64,000 bases of DNA, taken from positions 9,529 through 73,528 of the forward strand of contig NZ_AZEI01000049.1 of NCBI RefSeq assembly GCF_001436255.1, in the 5' to 3' direction. The notes beneath the pieces were generated by a model that searched no databases, had not been told where the DNA came from, and saw only the letters and a program-made list of their open reading frames with translations. Below, piece after piece: positions 46,447 to 55,027 of the stretch. Every line of letters starts with the position of its first letter. Within the stretch, counting starts at the first letter, position 1. The stretch comes from Lentilactobacillus rapi DSM 19907 = JCM 15042. Its GTDB lineage: Bacteria; Bacillota; Bacilli; Lactobacillales; Lactobacillaceae. Made by a program: the position numbers and the translations under genes.

Positions 46447-46701
46447 AAGCGGAGAAAGTTGGCTTGAATAGTACGTTTTTGCTAGGTAGTGGAGAAAGGG
46501 CTAGATCACTGTTCGGTTATACAAGGGATAAGGGGAAAACGTTATTTTGTTAAATGAAGAAAGCGGGTCAACAGTGTGAAGCAATCCATAAATGGTTCTT
46601 ACAGAGTAGATGAATATCGGCAGTTTGTTATTAAATGGATAATAAATAACATGGAAAATAGCTATTGGGAATGCTAATATAAGTGAGTACATATTTTATG
46701 T

Positions 46702-46743
46702 GGGGGGATTTCAACAATGTTGCGGTTCCTTTTTGCATTATGA
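46702..46743 (+). CDS. Leader mini-ORF before the BspA-like gene
   Basis: GGGGGGA (46702-46708) is followed by ATG at 46717 and eight codons (MLRFLFAL) ending in TGA 46741-46743. The TGA overlaps the GAGGGGAG ribosome site of the next gene. A role in coupling or attenuation is inference. Confidence 0.35.
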   Translation, partial: GGISTMLRFLFAL

Positions 46744-46760
46744 GGGGAGTTTTAGATTTA

Positions 46761-49205
46761 ATGTTTTTGAAAAATAGAAAGGTTGTTCTGGCTTGTTCAG
46801 TTGCACTAACTGGTATTTTTATTAGTACGTCGGTTAGATCGTCTGCGAATACAAACAACATTCAGGTTCCAAATAACTTAAGTTCACTGAAGAGCTTGTC
46901 TTCAACAGACTTATCTGGTGATACTGAGCCGAATTCTGGTGAATATATCGATTCAGAAGTACCAACTTACCACTTCAAATGGAGTATCAATGATGGCGTC
47001 TTAACAATTTTGAGCGGTCATCTTGGGATACCCGCTGGCGGTGAGGATAGTCAGTTTGACAAGCATTCAATTTCTCAAATCAATAATAATGAGTTTAGCC
47101 AGGCAGGGAATGATTCTTTAAAAGAAGTGGTGTTTGGTAAGGGGGTCACTCTTGATCAATCGCTTGATGGACTTTTTGCTAACTTAAATGTAGACACCAT
47201 TGACCTGTCAAACTTGGATACAAGTAATGTCACAGACATGGCCTGGATGTTTTATCAAACCCATGCAACTGTTGTTGGCTTAGATAAATTAGACTATAGC
47301 CATGTAACAAGTATGGAGGGAATGTTTTCAAATTGGGAGCCTAATACTAACTATATAGCATCGGACGCCAATTTGCTTAAAATGGCGAAAACGTTGAATG
47401 ATATGCTTGCTCAAATTGACGTTTCACATGTTAAAAACTTTTCCGATATGTTAGCAACGGATCAATATTATATTGATATTTCTAACTGGAATATGGCAGG
47501 TGTCACAGATCCCGCGGATTCTACTACAAAAGATTTGTTTGGCCATACTTTATGGGACAATGCCAACAATTATCCCGATGTTGTTAAACTTGGCCCGAAT
47601 AATCGATTTAATTCTTCCGAAACATTTATTCATGTGAATGCTGGATCGGGAGGTGATATTCAGTTGGCAGATGATCATGGTTATCGTGTTGACGGACTTG
47701 AGCAACCTCAATTAAAGACTACTACCCCAGATGATGGCGTTACGCCGCTTCAATATGAGCGAGTCGGGAATGGGAACGTATTTAATCCAGAAGACAGACA
47801 ATCTTTAGATTTGGCAACGTTATACGGAGTGTCATCTTCATCGATTCCAAGCCAATCGGAAACTTATGTAATTGCACACAAACCATTCAAAGGCATTTTA
47901 ATTGTAACCCCAACTGAAGTGACGCTGAACTATGGTGAAAGATTTGATCCGGAAAAGTATTTGTATGGAGACTATACACTTTACCATTCCATTGATGATA
48001 ATGGCCATTGGCTAACTGGTAAAGACGTAAAAGTAACGCCAACAGTTGATACATCAAAACCAGGAACTTATAATGTCACTTACTCATTTGAAGGTCAGGA
48101 CGCTAAGCAAACTGTAATTGTTAAGCCTAATCCATATACATGGCAGTTAAAAGATCTGACCTTGAAGGTGGGGGACAAGTATACGCCCGAAGATTCATTT
48201 ACTTCATTCACAATGACCGGGACAGATGTTAGCGGAAATCCAACGACTGATGTTTTCGATAAAACGAAGTTTGATGAATTAATTAAAGAAGGTGGGTTGA
48301 CTGTTACAGAAATACCAAAGATTGATACCTCTAAACCCGGTGTGTATGAAGTGACGTATGCAATCCCCTCACTAAATACCAGTCAGACTGCTAAGGTAAC
48401 AGTTCTTGCTAAGAACAATCCGACGCCAAATAATAGCGGTGGAACGGATACGCAGCCTGTATCCTCAGAAAACACTCCCAAATCAGATTCGAGTTCGCAA
48501 CCGGCAGCAACTCCCACAACTCCAGCTGAGAATTCCGAGTCTGGAGCAGCAGTCGTAAGTTCAAATAATCATTTTGATGTGTATGGGAAGAAAACACTGT
48601 ATAGATACCGAACTGCCAATTTTACAAAGAGCCAAAGAATTAAGAGATATCGACAACGAGTAAGAATCTATGCACCAATTTTCCATGTCGTAAATACTCA
48701 AAAATCCGCTAACGGAAAACTCAGGTATGTTTTGAAGGATGGTAGTTTTATTACAGCTAAGGATTCTTATGCTGCTCCACTATATTGGCAAAGTCGGCAT
48801 GTCAATCTTTACGTTATTAATCCAAAAGGGACGTATGAGTATAAGACTGCTAAATTTTATCGAAAGAATCGGGTTGTCCACGTTAAACAGGGGACCGTAT
48901 TAAAAGTAAAGAAGATCGTTCATTCTGGATTAACGACGCGGTTTGAGTTGACAAATGGTCATTATGTTTCCGGTAACAAGCAGTGGACGTCAATTAATGA
49001 TCCAAAAATGCCAAAGAAAATTATGACGAAACGACAAATTCATGTATATAAAGATATCAACTTTCAACATAAAAATTCTTGGGTGAAGAGAAACCACATG
49101 TTTGCGATTCAAAAATGGGATTATTCGACGAACAACGTATTGAGATATAAAATAGCCAGTGGTTACATTACCGCCAATGCCAAATATGTAAAACCAGTTA
49201 AATAA
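46761..49205 (+). CDS. Large secreted BspA-like surface protein with DUF5776-like modules
   Basis: An 814-residue exported protein. Signal peptide (KVVLACSVALTGIFISTSV), then a BspA/DUF285-type leucine-rich segment (LSNLDTSNVTDMAWMF, SHVTSMEGMF), two Ig-like repeats with VDTSKPGTYNVTYSF and IDTSKPGVYEVTYAI, a Ser/Pro/Thr-rich linker (about 575-615), and a basic C-terminal part of two or three ~65-residue modules (LYRYRTANFTKSQRIKRY, YEYKTAKFYRKNRVVHV, IHVYKDINFQHKNSWVKR) of DUF5776 type, likely wall-binding. No LPxTG is present. The ORF opens at 46683, but GAGGGGAG and the signal peptide favour ATG 46761 (TTG 46767 also possible). Confidence 0.85.
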   Translation: MFLKNRKVVLACSVALTGIFISTSVRSSANTNNIQVPNNLSSLKSLSSTDLSGDTEPNSGEYIDSEVPTYHFKWSINDGVLTILSGHLGIPAGGEDSQFDKHSISQINNNEFSQAGNDSLKEVVFGKGVTLDQSLDGLFANLNVDTIDLSNLDTSNVTDMAWMFYQTHATVVGLDKLDYSHVTSMEGMFSNWEPNTNYIASDANLLKMAKTLNDMLAQIDVSHVKNFSDMLATDQYYIDISNWNMAGVTDPADSTTKDLFGHTLWDNANNYPDVVKLGPNNRFNSSETFIHVNAGSGGDIQLADDHGYRVDGLEQPQLKTTTPDDGVTPLQYERVGNGNVFNPEDRQSLDLATLYGVSSSSIPSQSETYVIAHKPFKGILIVTPTEVTLNYGERFDPEKYLYGDYTLYHSIDDNGHWLTGKDVKVTPTVDTSKPGTYNVTYSFEGQDAKQTVIVKPNPYTWQLKDLTLKVGDKYTPEDSFTSFTMTGTDVSGNPTTDVFDKTKFDELIKEGGLTVTEIPKIDTSKPGVYEVTYAIPSLNTSQTAKVTVLAKNNPTPNNSGGTDTQPVSSENTPKSDSSSQPAATPTTPAENSESGAAVVSSNNHFDVYGKKTLYRYRTANFTKSQRIKRYRQRVRIYAPIFHVVNTQKSANGKLRYVLKDGSFITAKDSYAAPLYWQSRHVNLYVINPKGTYEYKTAKFYRKNRVVHVKQGTVLKVKKIVHSGLTTRFELTNGHYVSGNKQWTSINDPKMPKKIMTKRQIHVYKDINFQHKNSWVKRNHMFAIQKWDYSTNNVLRYKIASGYITANAKYVKPVK

Positions 49206-49212
49206 TTATTCA

Positions 49213-49255
49213 TCAAAAAAGTCTCGACAACCATACGGTCACCGAGACTTTTTTA
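49213..49255. terminator. Bidirectional terminator between the BspA-like gene and guaC
   Basis: Arms AAAAAAGTCTCG and CGAGACTTTTTT around a 16-nt loop, between convergent genes. Confidence 0.92.
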
Positions 49256-49267
49256 ATACATATTGAG

Positions 49268-50239
49268 TTAATCACCATTAAAAATTGAATTCTTGAGAAT
49301 AACATAATCAACCTTGGTAATGTCATTCAACTTGCGGCCACCAGCGTATGAAATGGATGACTGCAAATCTTGTTGCATTTCGTTCAAGGTGTCGGCAATG
49401 TGTCCACGGTATGGGACCAGCATTTGCCGGCCTTCAACGTTACGATAAGCACCTTTTTGGCGTTCAGAAGCTGAACCCCAGTATTGCTTGTACTTCTTGC
49501 CATCAATACTGATGAGGTTACCTGGTGTTTCTTCGTGACCAGCCAAAAGTGAGCCGATCATTACCATTGAAGCCCCGAAACGGATTGATTTGGCGATATC
49601 GCCATTGTAACGAATACCACCATCAGCGATCATTGGCTTTCGTGCGGCCTTTGAGCACAAACGCAGGGCGGCTAATTGCCAGCCGCCAGTACCGAAACCG
49701 GTCTTAAGCTTAGTGATACATGCTTTACCAGGGCCGATACCAATCTTGGTGGCGTCAGCTCCCGCGTTTTCAATTTCCCGAACAGCTTCTGGTGTGCCAA
49801 GATTTCCGGCAATCAAGAAACTATCTGGAAGTTGTTCCTTAATATAATGAATCATCTGAATGACGTAATCAGAGTGGCCGTGGGCAACATCAATCGTGAT
49901 GTACTCAGGCTTTTGGTTGTCAGCAACCAGCTGATCGATAAATTCATATTCCGCAGGCTTAATACCAACGCTAATTGAGGCGTAAAGTTTCAGTGAATGC
50001 ATTTTCTTAATAAATGGTTCACGTTTTTCAGGTTGGAAACGATGCATCACGTAGAAGTAGTCGTTTTGAGCCAACCAGATTGCAAGGTCGTCATTAATAA
50101 CGGTCTCCATATTTGCAGGAACAACGGGGATCTTGAATGTCTTAGGGCCAAACTTAACTGATGTGTCAGCCTCACTTCTGCTCTTAATGATATTCTTGTT
50201 AGGGATAAGTTGAATGTCTTCGTAATCAAATACTTCCAT
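49268..50239 (-). CDS. guaC: GMP reductase
   Basis: Converts GMP to IMP with NADPH and release of ammonia, allowing adenine nucleotides to be made from guanine. The 323 residues show [10 protein letters not shown], the catalytic cysteine in [19 protein letters not shown] and the Gly-rich [20 protein letters not shown] of the IMPDH/GMPR family; no CBS domains are present, and the length is that of GuaC. GGAGGT fixes the ATG. It lies 190 bp downstream of purA on the same strand, with a hairpin repeat between. Confidence 0.95.
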   Translation of the reverse strand: MEVFDYEDIQLIPNKNIIKSRSEADTSVKFGPKTFKIPVVPANMETVINDDLAIWLAQNDYFYVMHRFQPEKREPFIKKMHSLKLYASISVGIKPAEYEFIDQLVADNQKPEYITIDVAHGHSDYVIQMIHYIKEQLPDSFLIAGNLGTPEAVREIENAGADATKIGIGPGKACITKLKTGFGTGGWQLAALRLCSKAARKPMIADGGIRYNGDIAKSIRFGASMVMIGSLLAGHEETPGNLISIDGKKYKQYWGSASERQKGAYRNVEGRQMLVPYRGHIADTLNEMQQDLQSSISYAGGRKLNDITKVDYVILKNSIFNGD

Positions 50240-50255
50240 GATTTACCTCCGAGGT

Positions 50256-50310
50256 TTTAGGACAGCTCTACAAAGCAGGGGTCTGCGTATAAGCACTGAG
50301 TTACATAGAT
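50256..50310 (-). repeat. Partial long-hairpin repeat (3' half)
   Basis: On the minus strand, CAGTGCTTATACGCAGACC then CCTGCTTTGTAGAGCTGTCCTA matches the right end of type II elements. The left half is missing. Confidence 0.6.
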
Positions 50311-50312
50311 TA

Positions 50313-50430
50313 ATGGGGCTCCGCAAAGCAGTAATCTGCGCGTAAGCACCTTCTCCAAAAATCCCAGAACCGGGGATTTCCGGAGAAGGAGACTTACACT
50401 CCGATTACTAACCGCTTTGCTACGCACACT
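50313..50430 (-). repeat. Long-hairpin interspersed repeat, type II copy
   Basis: Minus-strand element starting inside or directly at the purA stop codon. Paired private segments are AGTAATC/GATTACT, GTGTAAGT/GCTTACGC and CCTTCTCC/GGAGAAGG; the apex is AAATCCC with GGGATTT. Confidence 0.9.
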
Positions 50431-51709
50431 ACCACACTTTTTCCACAACATTCGTCTGCTCTCTGTCAGGGCCGACCGAGAAAGTTGCGTAAGGAACACC
50501 GACTGCTTTTTGGACATGGTTCAAATAATTCTGAGCATTGGCTGGTAATTCATCAAATATGTGACACTTGGTGATGTCTTCGTCCCAGCCAGGGAGTTCT
50601 TCATAAACGGGTTTGCAATTGTCGAGTTCCCGTAAAGTAGCGGGATAATGATCAATCTTTTGACCGTTTAATTCATAAGCAACACAGATTTTTAAAGTTT
50701 TAATGCCAGTCAAAATATCTAAACAGTTCAGAGCTAAATGGGTATAACCACTGACTCTGGCAGAATGTCTGAGAACCACACTGTCAAACCAGCCGATTCG
50801 ACGTGGCCGTTTCGTCACAACGCCGTATTCGTGGCCGACTTCTCGGATGTGGTCGCCAGTTGCGTCCTTTAGTTCAGTTGGGAAGGGACCTTCGCCAACT
50901 CGGGAGGTGTAAGCTTTGCAGACGCCGATGACATTTTTGATCCGGTTAGGACCAATGCCAGTTCCGACAGCTGCGCCACCTGCACTTGGGTTCGAAGAAG
51001 TGACAAATGGATAAGTGCCGTGGTCGACATCTAACATGACACCCTGAGCACCTTCAAACAGCACGTTTTTATCATCATCTAATGCGTTGTTAATTACATA
51101 GGAAGCATCAATGACGTATGGGCGAATCCGATCGGCGTATTCATTGTATTCATTAAAGATCGTATCGAAGTCCAACGGCTTAGTATCATAGATTTTTTCT
51201 AGCAATTCATTTTTGATCTTGAGATTGCTGCGAAGTTTTTCTTCAAATGATTTTTTGTCAATTAAATCAGCAATTCGAATTCCGATTCGTTCGTATTTAT
51301 CCATGTAGGCTGGGCCGATTCCCTTATTGGTTGTTCCAATCTTGGAATCTTTCTTTTGTTCCTGCAGGCCGTCGAATAGAATATGGTAGGGCATGATCAC
51401 CTGTGCCCGGTTGGAAATCCGGAGGTTCTCAGTACTGATACCATCTTTCTTCAAATTGTCCATTTCGTTGATCAAAGATTTGGGATTAACCACCACGCCG
51501 TTACCAATGACGCTGTACTTTTCCTGGTCAAAAATGCCTGACGGGATCAGTTGCAAGTGGTAACTATGGCCGTTAAATACAATGGTGTGGCCGGCATTAT
51601 CGCCGCCTTGATAGCGAGCGATAATATCTGCACTTTGGCCGAAGAAATCGGTGATTTTACCCTTTCCTTCGTCGCCCCATTGACTTCCAACAATCACAAT
51701 AGATGACAT
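50429..51709 (-). CDS. purA: Adenylosuccinate synthetase
   Basis: Joins IMP and aspartate with GTP hydrolysis, first step from IMP to AMP. The 426-residue protein starts with [15 protein letters not shown] (P-loop and catalytic Asp), has the IMP loop [24 protein letters not shown] and the C-terminal SVGPDREQT. The frame opens at 51778, but AGAGGTG before the ATG at 51709 and the family start [12 protein letters not shown] decide. It is divergent to purB and shares its operator. Confidence 0.96.
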   Translation of the reverse strand: MSSIVIVGSQWGDEGKGKITDFFGQSADIIARYQGGDNAGHTIVFNGHSYHLQLIPSGIFDQEKYSVIGNGVVVNPKSLINEMDNLKKDGISTENLRISNRAQVIMPYHILFDGLQEQKKDSKIGTTNKGIGPAYMDKYERIGIRIADLIDKKSFEEKLRSNLKIKNELLEKIYDTKPLDFDTIFNEYNEYADRIRPYVIDASYVINNALDDDKNVLFEGAQGVMLDVDHGTYPFVTSSNPSAGGAAVGTGIGPNRIKNVIGVCKAYTSRVGEGPFPTELKDATGDHIREVGHEYGVVTKRPRRIGWFDSVVLRHSARVSGYTHLALNCLDILTGIKTLKICVAYELNGQKIDHYPATLRELDNCKPVYEELPGWDEDITKCHIFDELPANAQNYLNHVQKAVGVPYATFSVGPDREQTNVVEKVW

Positions 51710-51822
51710 ATGAACACCTCTATATTTTATTGCCAGGTCTGTACCCAGCATTTTTAATTCTACCAACATGACAGTCATTAATCAACAAAAACGTTAATAA
51801 TTTTAGGAGTTAAAACGGTTAA

Positions 51823-51874
51823 AGTTCGACTTTAAATCCGGATACGAACATAATGTGAAGATTCCTTCTATAAT
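51823..51874. promoter_or_regulatory. PurR-type operator and purB promoter
   Basis: Inverted half-sites AAAGTTCGAC (GTTCG 51824-51828) and TACGAACATA (CGAAC 51845-51849) separated by 16 nt match the paired PurBoxes bound by PurR of Firmicutes (CCGAACWW core). TATAAT at 51869-51874 is a -10 for purB whose -35 region overlaps the right box. PRPP would release or alter PurR binding; the regulator gene is not in the window. Confidence 0.75.
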
Positions 51875-51937
51875 ATGGTCAAAACATGAACTATATGCTA
51901 TCATTATGATGTTAATATTTAGTGGAAAGGAAACGAC

Positions 51938-53233
51938 ATGATAGATAGATATTCTTTACCAGAAATGAGCAAAATTTGGTCCCTGCATAATCAATATGAC
52001 TCATGGCTTAAAGTAGAAATTGCGATTGATGAGGCTTGGGCTAAGCTAGGTAAGATCCCCGCTGAAGACGTTGAAAAGATTAAAAAGAATGCGAAGTTTG
52101 ATGTCGATGGCATCGCTGAAATTGAGGCGGTCACCCATCACGATATTGTTGCCTTTACTCGGGATGTTTCAAAGTCACTTGGTCCGGAAAAGAAATGGGT
52201 CCATTATGGTGTCACCAGCACAGATGTTGTGGACACAGCTTATGGCGTTCGGATTAAGCAAGCCAACAAGATTATTAAGGAAGATATTGATCATTTTATC
52301 GATGTAATCGCTAAGCAAGCGAAGAAGTATAAGGATACGGTTATGATTGGCCGGACCCATGGTGTTCAAGCTGAGCCAACAACTTTTGGACTGAAATTAG
52401 CCCGTTGGTATTCAGAAATGAATCGGAATAAGCGCCGATTTGCGATTGCATCAAAAGAATTGGAAGCTGGCCAAATTTCTGGGGCCGTTGGAACTTTTGC
52501 CAACGTGCCACCGTTTGTTGAACAGTATGTATGTGATTCGCTCGGATTGCATGCCCAAGAAATTACCAGCCAGATCCTGCCACGGGATTTGCATGCCGAT
52601 TACATTTCAACCCTGGCATTAATTGCCACCAGCTTGGAAGAGTTTGCGACTGAAATCCGTGGTCTACAACGTTCTGAAATTCATGAAGTTGAAGAGCATT
52701 TTGATGCTGGTCAAAAGGGCTCTTCCGCAATGCCTCATAAGAAGAACCCAATTGGCTCAGAGAATATCTGCGGGTTGGCAAGGGTGGTTCGTGGTCATAT
52801 GATTACCGCCTATGAAGATGTCCCATTGTGGCATGAGCGGGATATTTCGCATTCTTCCGCAGAACGAATCATCATTCCAGATACATTGATCTTATTAGAC
52901 TACATGCTCCATCGCTTCTCCCGAATTTTGGAACGATTGACCGTCTTCCCAGAACGAATGAAGAAAAACATGGGCTTAACGTATGGCTTGATCTATAGCC
53001 AACGCGTCATGTTAAAATTGATTGATTCAGGCATGACCCGAGAACAGGCATATGATTTAGTTCAACCACTGACCAAAAAATCATGGGATGAAGGTGTTCA
53101 ATTCCGTGACTTGGTCGAAGCCGATAAAAAAATTACTGACGCCTTGAGCGAAGACCAAATTGCTGACGCCTTTGATTATCATTATCACATTCGTCATGTG
53201 GATGAGATATTTGCCCGAGTGGGATTGGAATAG
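51938..53233 (+). CDS. purB: Adenylosuccinate lyase
   Basis: Cleaves fumarate from SAICAR and from adenylosuccinate. The 431 residues contain the fumarase/aspartase signature [14 protein letters not shown] (about 262), the N-terminal [11 protein letters not shown] and the catalytic His region [22 protein letters not shown] precedes the ATG by 7 nt. With divergent purA it forms the AMP branch. Two hairpin repeats follow; the intrinsic terminator lies only at about 53560. Confidence 0.96.
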   Translation: MIDRYSLPEMSKIWSLHNQYDSWLKVEIAIDEAWAKLGKIPAEDVEKIKKNAKFDVDGIAEIEAVTHHDIVAFTRDVSKSLGPEKKWVHYGVTSTDVVDTAYGVRIKQANKIIKEDIDHFIDVIAKQAKKYKDTVMIGRTHGVQAEPTTFGLKLARWYSEMNRNKRRFAIASKELEAGQISGAVGTFANVPPFVEQYVCDSLGLHAQEITSQILPRDLHADYISTLALIATSLEEFATEIRGLQRSEIHEVEEHFDAGQKGSSAMPHKKNPIGSENICGLARVVRGHMITAYEDVPLWHERDISHSSAERIIIPDTLILLDYMLHRFSRILERLTVFPERMKKNMGLTYGLIYSQRVMLKLIDSGMTREQAYDLVQPLTKKSWDEGVQFRDLVEADKKITDALSEDQIADAFDYHYHIRHVDEIFARVGLE

Positions 53234-53356
53234 TCAAGTGAGCGGATCCAGGCGGTTAGAAGTCGGAGTGTAAGTCTCCTTTGAGAGAAATTCCGGGTTT
53301 GGGAATTTTTCTCAAAGGTGCTTACATGTAGACTTCTGCTTGGAGGAGCTGTCCTA
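53234..53356 (+). repeat. Long-hairpin interspersed repeat, type II copy
   Basis: Begins directly after the purB stop. Paired private segments are AGAAGTC/GACTTCT, GTGTAAGT/GCTTACAT and CCTTTGAG/CTCAAAGG; the apex is AAATTCC with GGAATTT. Confidence 0.9.
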
Positions 53357-53480
53357 CTAAGTGACCGGAGTAAAGCGGTTTAGAAACTGGAGCCTAAGTC
53401 GCCTTTTGTGGAAATCCCCGGTTTTGGGATTTTTGCAGAAGGTGCTTAGGTGGAAGTTTCTGCTTTACGCAGCTGTCCTA
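53357..53480 (+). repeat. Long-hairpin interspersed repeat, type II copy (second in tandem)
   Basis: Direct tandem neighbour of the previous copy but with its own stem sequences: AGAAACT/AGTTTCT, CCTAAGT/CTTAGG and CCTTTTGTGG against GCAGAAGG. The end is GCTTTACGCAGCTGTCCTA. A third fragment (right end only) follows at 53484-53519. Confidence 0.9.
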
Positions 53481-53557
53481 AAACAAGTGAGTAGAGCCCT
53501 GCTTGGAGGAGCTGTCCTCAGACCCAGTCCAGTTTCTTCCCAATCAAAATAAAAAAT

Positions 53558-53611
53558 ATAAGTTCCACAAGCCATACTTTAAGCAATTGTTGGCTTGTGG
53601 AACTTTTTTTA
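53558..53611 (+). terminator. Intrinsic terminator downstream of purB and its repeats
   Basis: Arms AAGTTCCACAAGCC and GGCTTGTGGAACTT, followed by TTTTTT; loop of 18 nt. Flanking A-run makes it usable from both sides. Confidence 0.88.
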
Positions 53612-53642
53612 AATGTTTGTGTGGTTGTTTATTAATGTCTAT

Positions 53643-53909
53643 CTAAATTTCGCCATGTCTTCCAGTATCCAAAAAGCGAACCGTATCGCCAGTAATTTCA
53701 TAGATAAGCAGCCAGCTTCCTTTAATGAAGAGGGCCCGCTGAGGCTTGCGGCTTTTGATGACGTGGTCGTCATATTTTTCGTCGACCGGCTGACCGTTGA
53801 GGAGCTGTTGCTCGATTTTACTAAAATCAGCCTTTGAATAGCGATTCGCACGGATCATATTCTGGTAATGTTTTTTGAAACGTGACTGATATTTGGGCTT
53901 GTATTTCAT
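53643..53909 (-). CDS. YafQ-like RelE-superfamily toxin, no antitoxin gene seen
   Basis: An 88-residue protein with the YafQ layout: KYQSRFKKHYQNM, IEQQLLNGQPVDEKYDDHVI and SWLLIYEITGDTVRFLDTGRHGEI. YafQ-family proteins are ribosome-dependent mRNA endonucleases paired with DinJ-type antitoxins. The first conserved histidine (DDH) and the late one (GRHGEI) remain, but the usual CHIEPDW segment reads LFIKGSW, losing the middle His and Asp. No DinJ/RelB-like gene stands next to it. The ATG overlaps the stop of a 39-codon ORF (ATGA). GAAGGAAAAGC gives the ribosome site. Confidence 0.8.
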   Translation of the reverse strand: MKYKPKYQSRFKKHYQNMIRANRYSKADFSKIEQQLLNGQPVDEKYDDHVIKSRKPQRALFIKGSWLLIYEITGDTVRFLDTGRHGEI

Positions 53910-54025
53910 TGCTTTTCCTTCTCAAAAATGATTTGATGATGGTGAAATTGAACCTTATTTTGCGATGGCCAACCCTTCGAGATAGGTGAGTCATTGACTG
54001 GTTGACTATTACGGAAGTCCCTCAT
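53906..54025 (-). CDS. Short ORF coupled to the YafQ-like toxin (possible antitoxin remnant)
   Basis: A 39-codon frame starting at ATG 54025 on the minus strand and ending in a TGA that overlaps the toxin ATG by two bases, the typical spacing of antitoxin-toxin pairs. The product (MRDFRNSQPVNDSPISKGWP...EKEKQ) does not resemble RelB/DinJ and has no DNA-binding part. It may be the rearranged tail of a lost antitoxin or only a translational lead-in. Confidence 0.35.
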   Translation of the reverse strand: MRDFRNSQPVNDSPISKGWPSQNKVQFHHHQIIFEKEKQ

Positions 54026-54112
54026 GTTATTTTATCCCTTATGATTATGGATTGGCAATCAATTTTGGCAGTGGGGAGACGTGATTGGGGCTGGACGGTT
54101 TCAAAATTCCTG

Positions 54113-54290
54113 TTGATATATAGATTAGGACTGTTCCGCAAAGCAGAAAGCTACACATAAGCACTCTAAGCGGAATGGTGTTCATGAAGCCAAAAGATAG
54201 ACTTCGTGTTCTACATAGCAAAATAGTGCTTCGCAAAACAGGAACTTGCGCATAAGCACCTTCCTTATAAACCCTCAAACCCGGGATTGG
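54113..54290 (-). repeat. Two degenerate long-hairpin repeat fragments
   Basis: On the minus strand, GTGCTTATGTGTAGC then GCTTTGCGGAACAGTCCTAA (54118-54166) and GGTGCTTATGCGCAAGTTCC then TGTTTTGCGAAGCAC (54212-54260) correspond to right halves of type II elements; the left arms are eroded. Confidence 0.6.
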
Positions 54291-54303
54291 AGTTTTTAGG
54301 CGG

Positions 54304-54438
54304 ATATACAGATTATAGGACTGCCTCGCCAAGCAATAACCTGCGCATAAGCACTCCAAGCAAAAATCCCCAAGACCAGGATTTCTACTTGGAGCAACTT
54401 ATGCTCCGGTTACTCCCGCTTGGCTCCGCACACTTACT
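54304..54438 (-). repeat. Long-hairpin interspersed repeat, type II copy
   Basis: Minus-strand element reading GTAAGTGTGCGGAGCCAAGC to GCTTGGCGAGGCAGTCCTA. Paired segments AGTAACC/GGTTATT, GCATAAGT/GCTTATGC and GCTCCAAG/CTTGGAGTGC; apex AAATCC with GGGATTT. It is not next to a stop codon. Confidence 0.82.
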
Positions 54439-54450
54439 TTTGCACACAAC

Positions 54451-54568
54451 AAAAAAGATAAGGCGGGGGAGGCCTTATCTTTAGTATCAATATTCTGAGG
54501 GGAATATGAATATGAAAAGCAACAAATTAATGGGGTGATTAATTTATCACTCATTATTGGGGGGTGAG
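54451..54568 (+). repeat. G-loop hairpin unit A (possible structured RNA)
   Basis: Three hairpins in a row: arms GATAAGGC and GCCTTATC around GGGGGAG; ATATTC and GAATAT around TGAGGG; ATTAAT and ATTAAT around GGGGTG. A fourth weak one (CTCA/TGAG) shows GGGGGG. A 10-codon ORF (ATG 54506 to TGA 54538, MNMKSNKLMG) uses GAGGGGA in the second loop as ribosome site. Related units B and C follow. Confidence 0.6.
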
Positions 54569-54650
54569 AAGAAATAAACATTGTTTATCTCTTTCCATAC
54601 TTTTAATATACAGGACAAATATTACTAAAAAATGGAGAAAATATGATTTT

Positions 54651-54666
54651 TTTGTGAACTCACAAA
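54651..54666. promoter_or_regulatory. Palindrome in the G-loop hairpin region
   Basis: TTTGTGA-AC-TCACAAA is a perfect inverted repeat, extended by T/A on both sides, and may bind a dimeric regulator. A similar GTGAGTT/AACTCAC pair, seven bases apart, lies after unit C at 55139-55159. Confidence 0.35.
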
Positions 54667-54776
54667 AAGGAAGTGGAAAAACTTGCTGTGTCACGATATG
54701 TATTTTAGAAGAAAAAAGAACTGTGGCAAATAAAAGTCATTTTGTCGCAGTTCGCTGAATATGTTGTTCTTTTTAC

Positions 54777-54802
54777 TTTTGTCTATTGGGGGAGAGACAA
54801 AA
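54777..54802 (+). repeat. Single hairpin with G5 loop before unit B
   Basis: Arms TTTTGTCT and AGACAAAA enclose ATTGGGGGAG. It follows another imperfect hairpin (GAACTG and CAGTTC, 54718-54753). It repeats the theme of an exposed GGGGGA in a loop. Confidence 0.5.
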
Positions 54803-54816
54803 TCAGTTCTTGAAGA

Positions 54817-54917
54817 AAAAAGGATAAGACACGGGGATGCCTTATCTCAAAATACCTATATTCTAGGGGAAGAATATGAATACTACAGTAACAAACTAAA
54901 GGGGGATTCAATTTGCT
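54817..54917 (+). repeat. G-loop hairpin unit B (possible structured RNA)
   Basis: Arms GATAAGACA and TGCCTTATC around CGGGGA; ATATTCT and AGAATAT around AGGGGA; a weak ACTAAA and TTCAAT around GGGGGA. The 7-codon ORF MNTTVTN runs from ATG 54876 to TAA 54899. Strongly similar to unit C. Confidence 0.65.
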
Positions 54918-54985
54918 ACCGATATGAAGCAATTTGCTCGCTTCATAATTTGTACTTTCAGTATATCTGGAGATTGTTGCTAAAG

Positions 54986-55013
54986 ATTGAATAAATTGTG
55001 AAGAAAGTGTGAA
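54986..55013 (+). promoter_or_regulatory. Triple direct repeat with 11-bp period before unit C
   Basis: ATTGAA-N5-TGTGAA-N5-TGTGAA, i.e. three 6-bp half-sites each separated by 5 bp. This spacing is that of OmpR-family response regulators; read on the other strand it is TTCACA repeated, close to PhoP boxes, while the forward form is near WalR-type TGTWAH repeats. The binder is inference. Confidence 0.5.
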
Positions 55014-55027
55014 CTTTTGAATTTAAG

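Noticed and set aside
46683-46760. Longer N-terminus of the BspA-like protein
   Set aside because: It would place a polar stretch before the signal peptide and ignore the GAGGGGAG site and the leader mini-ORF.
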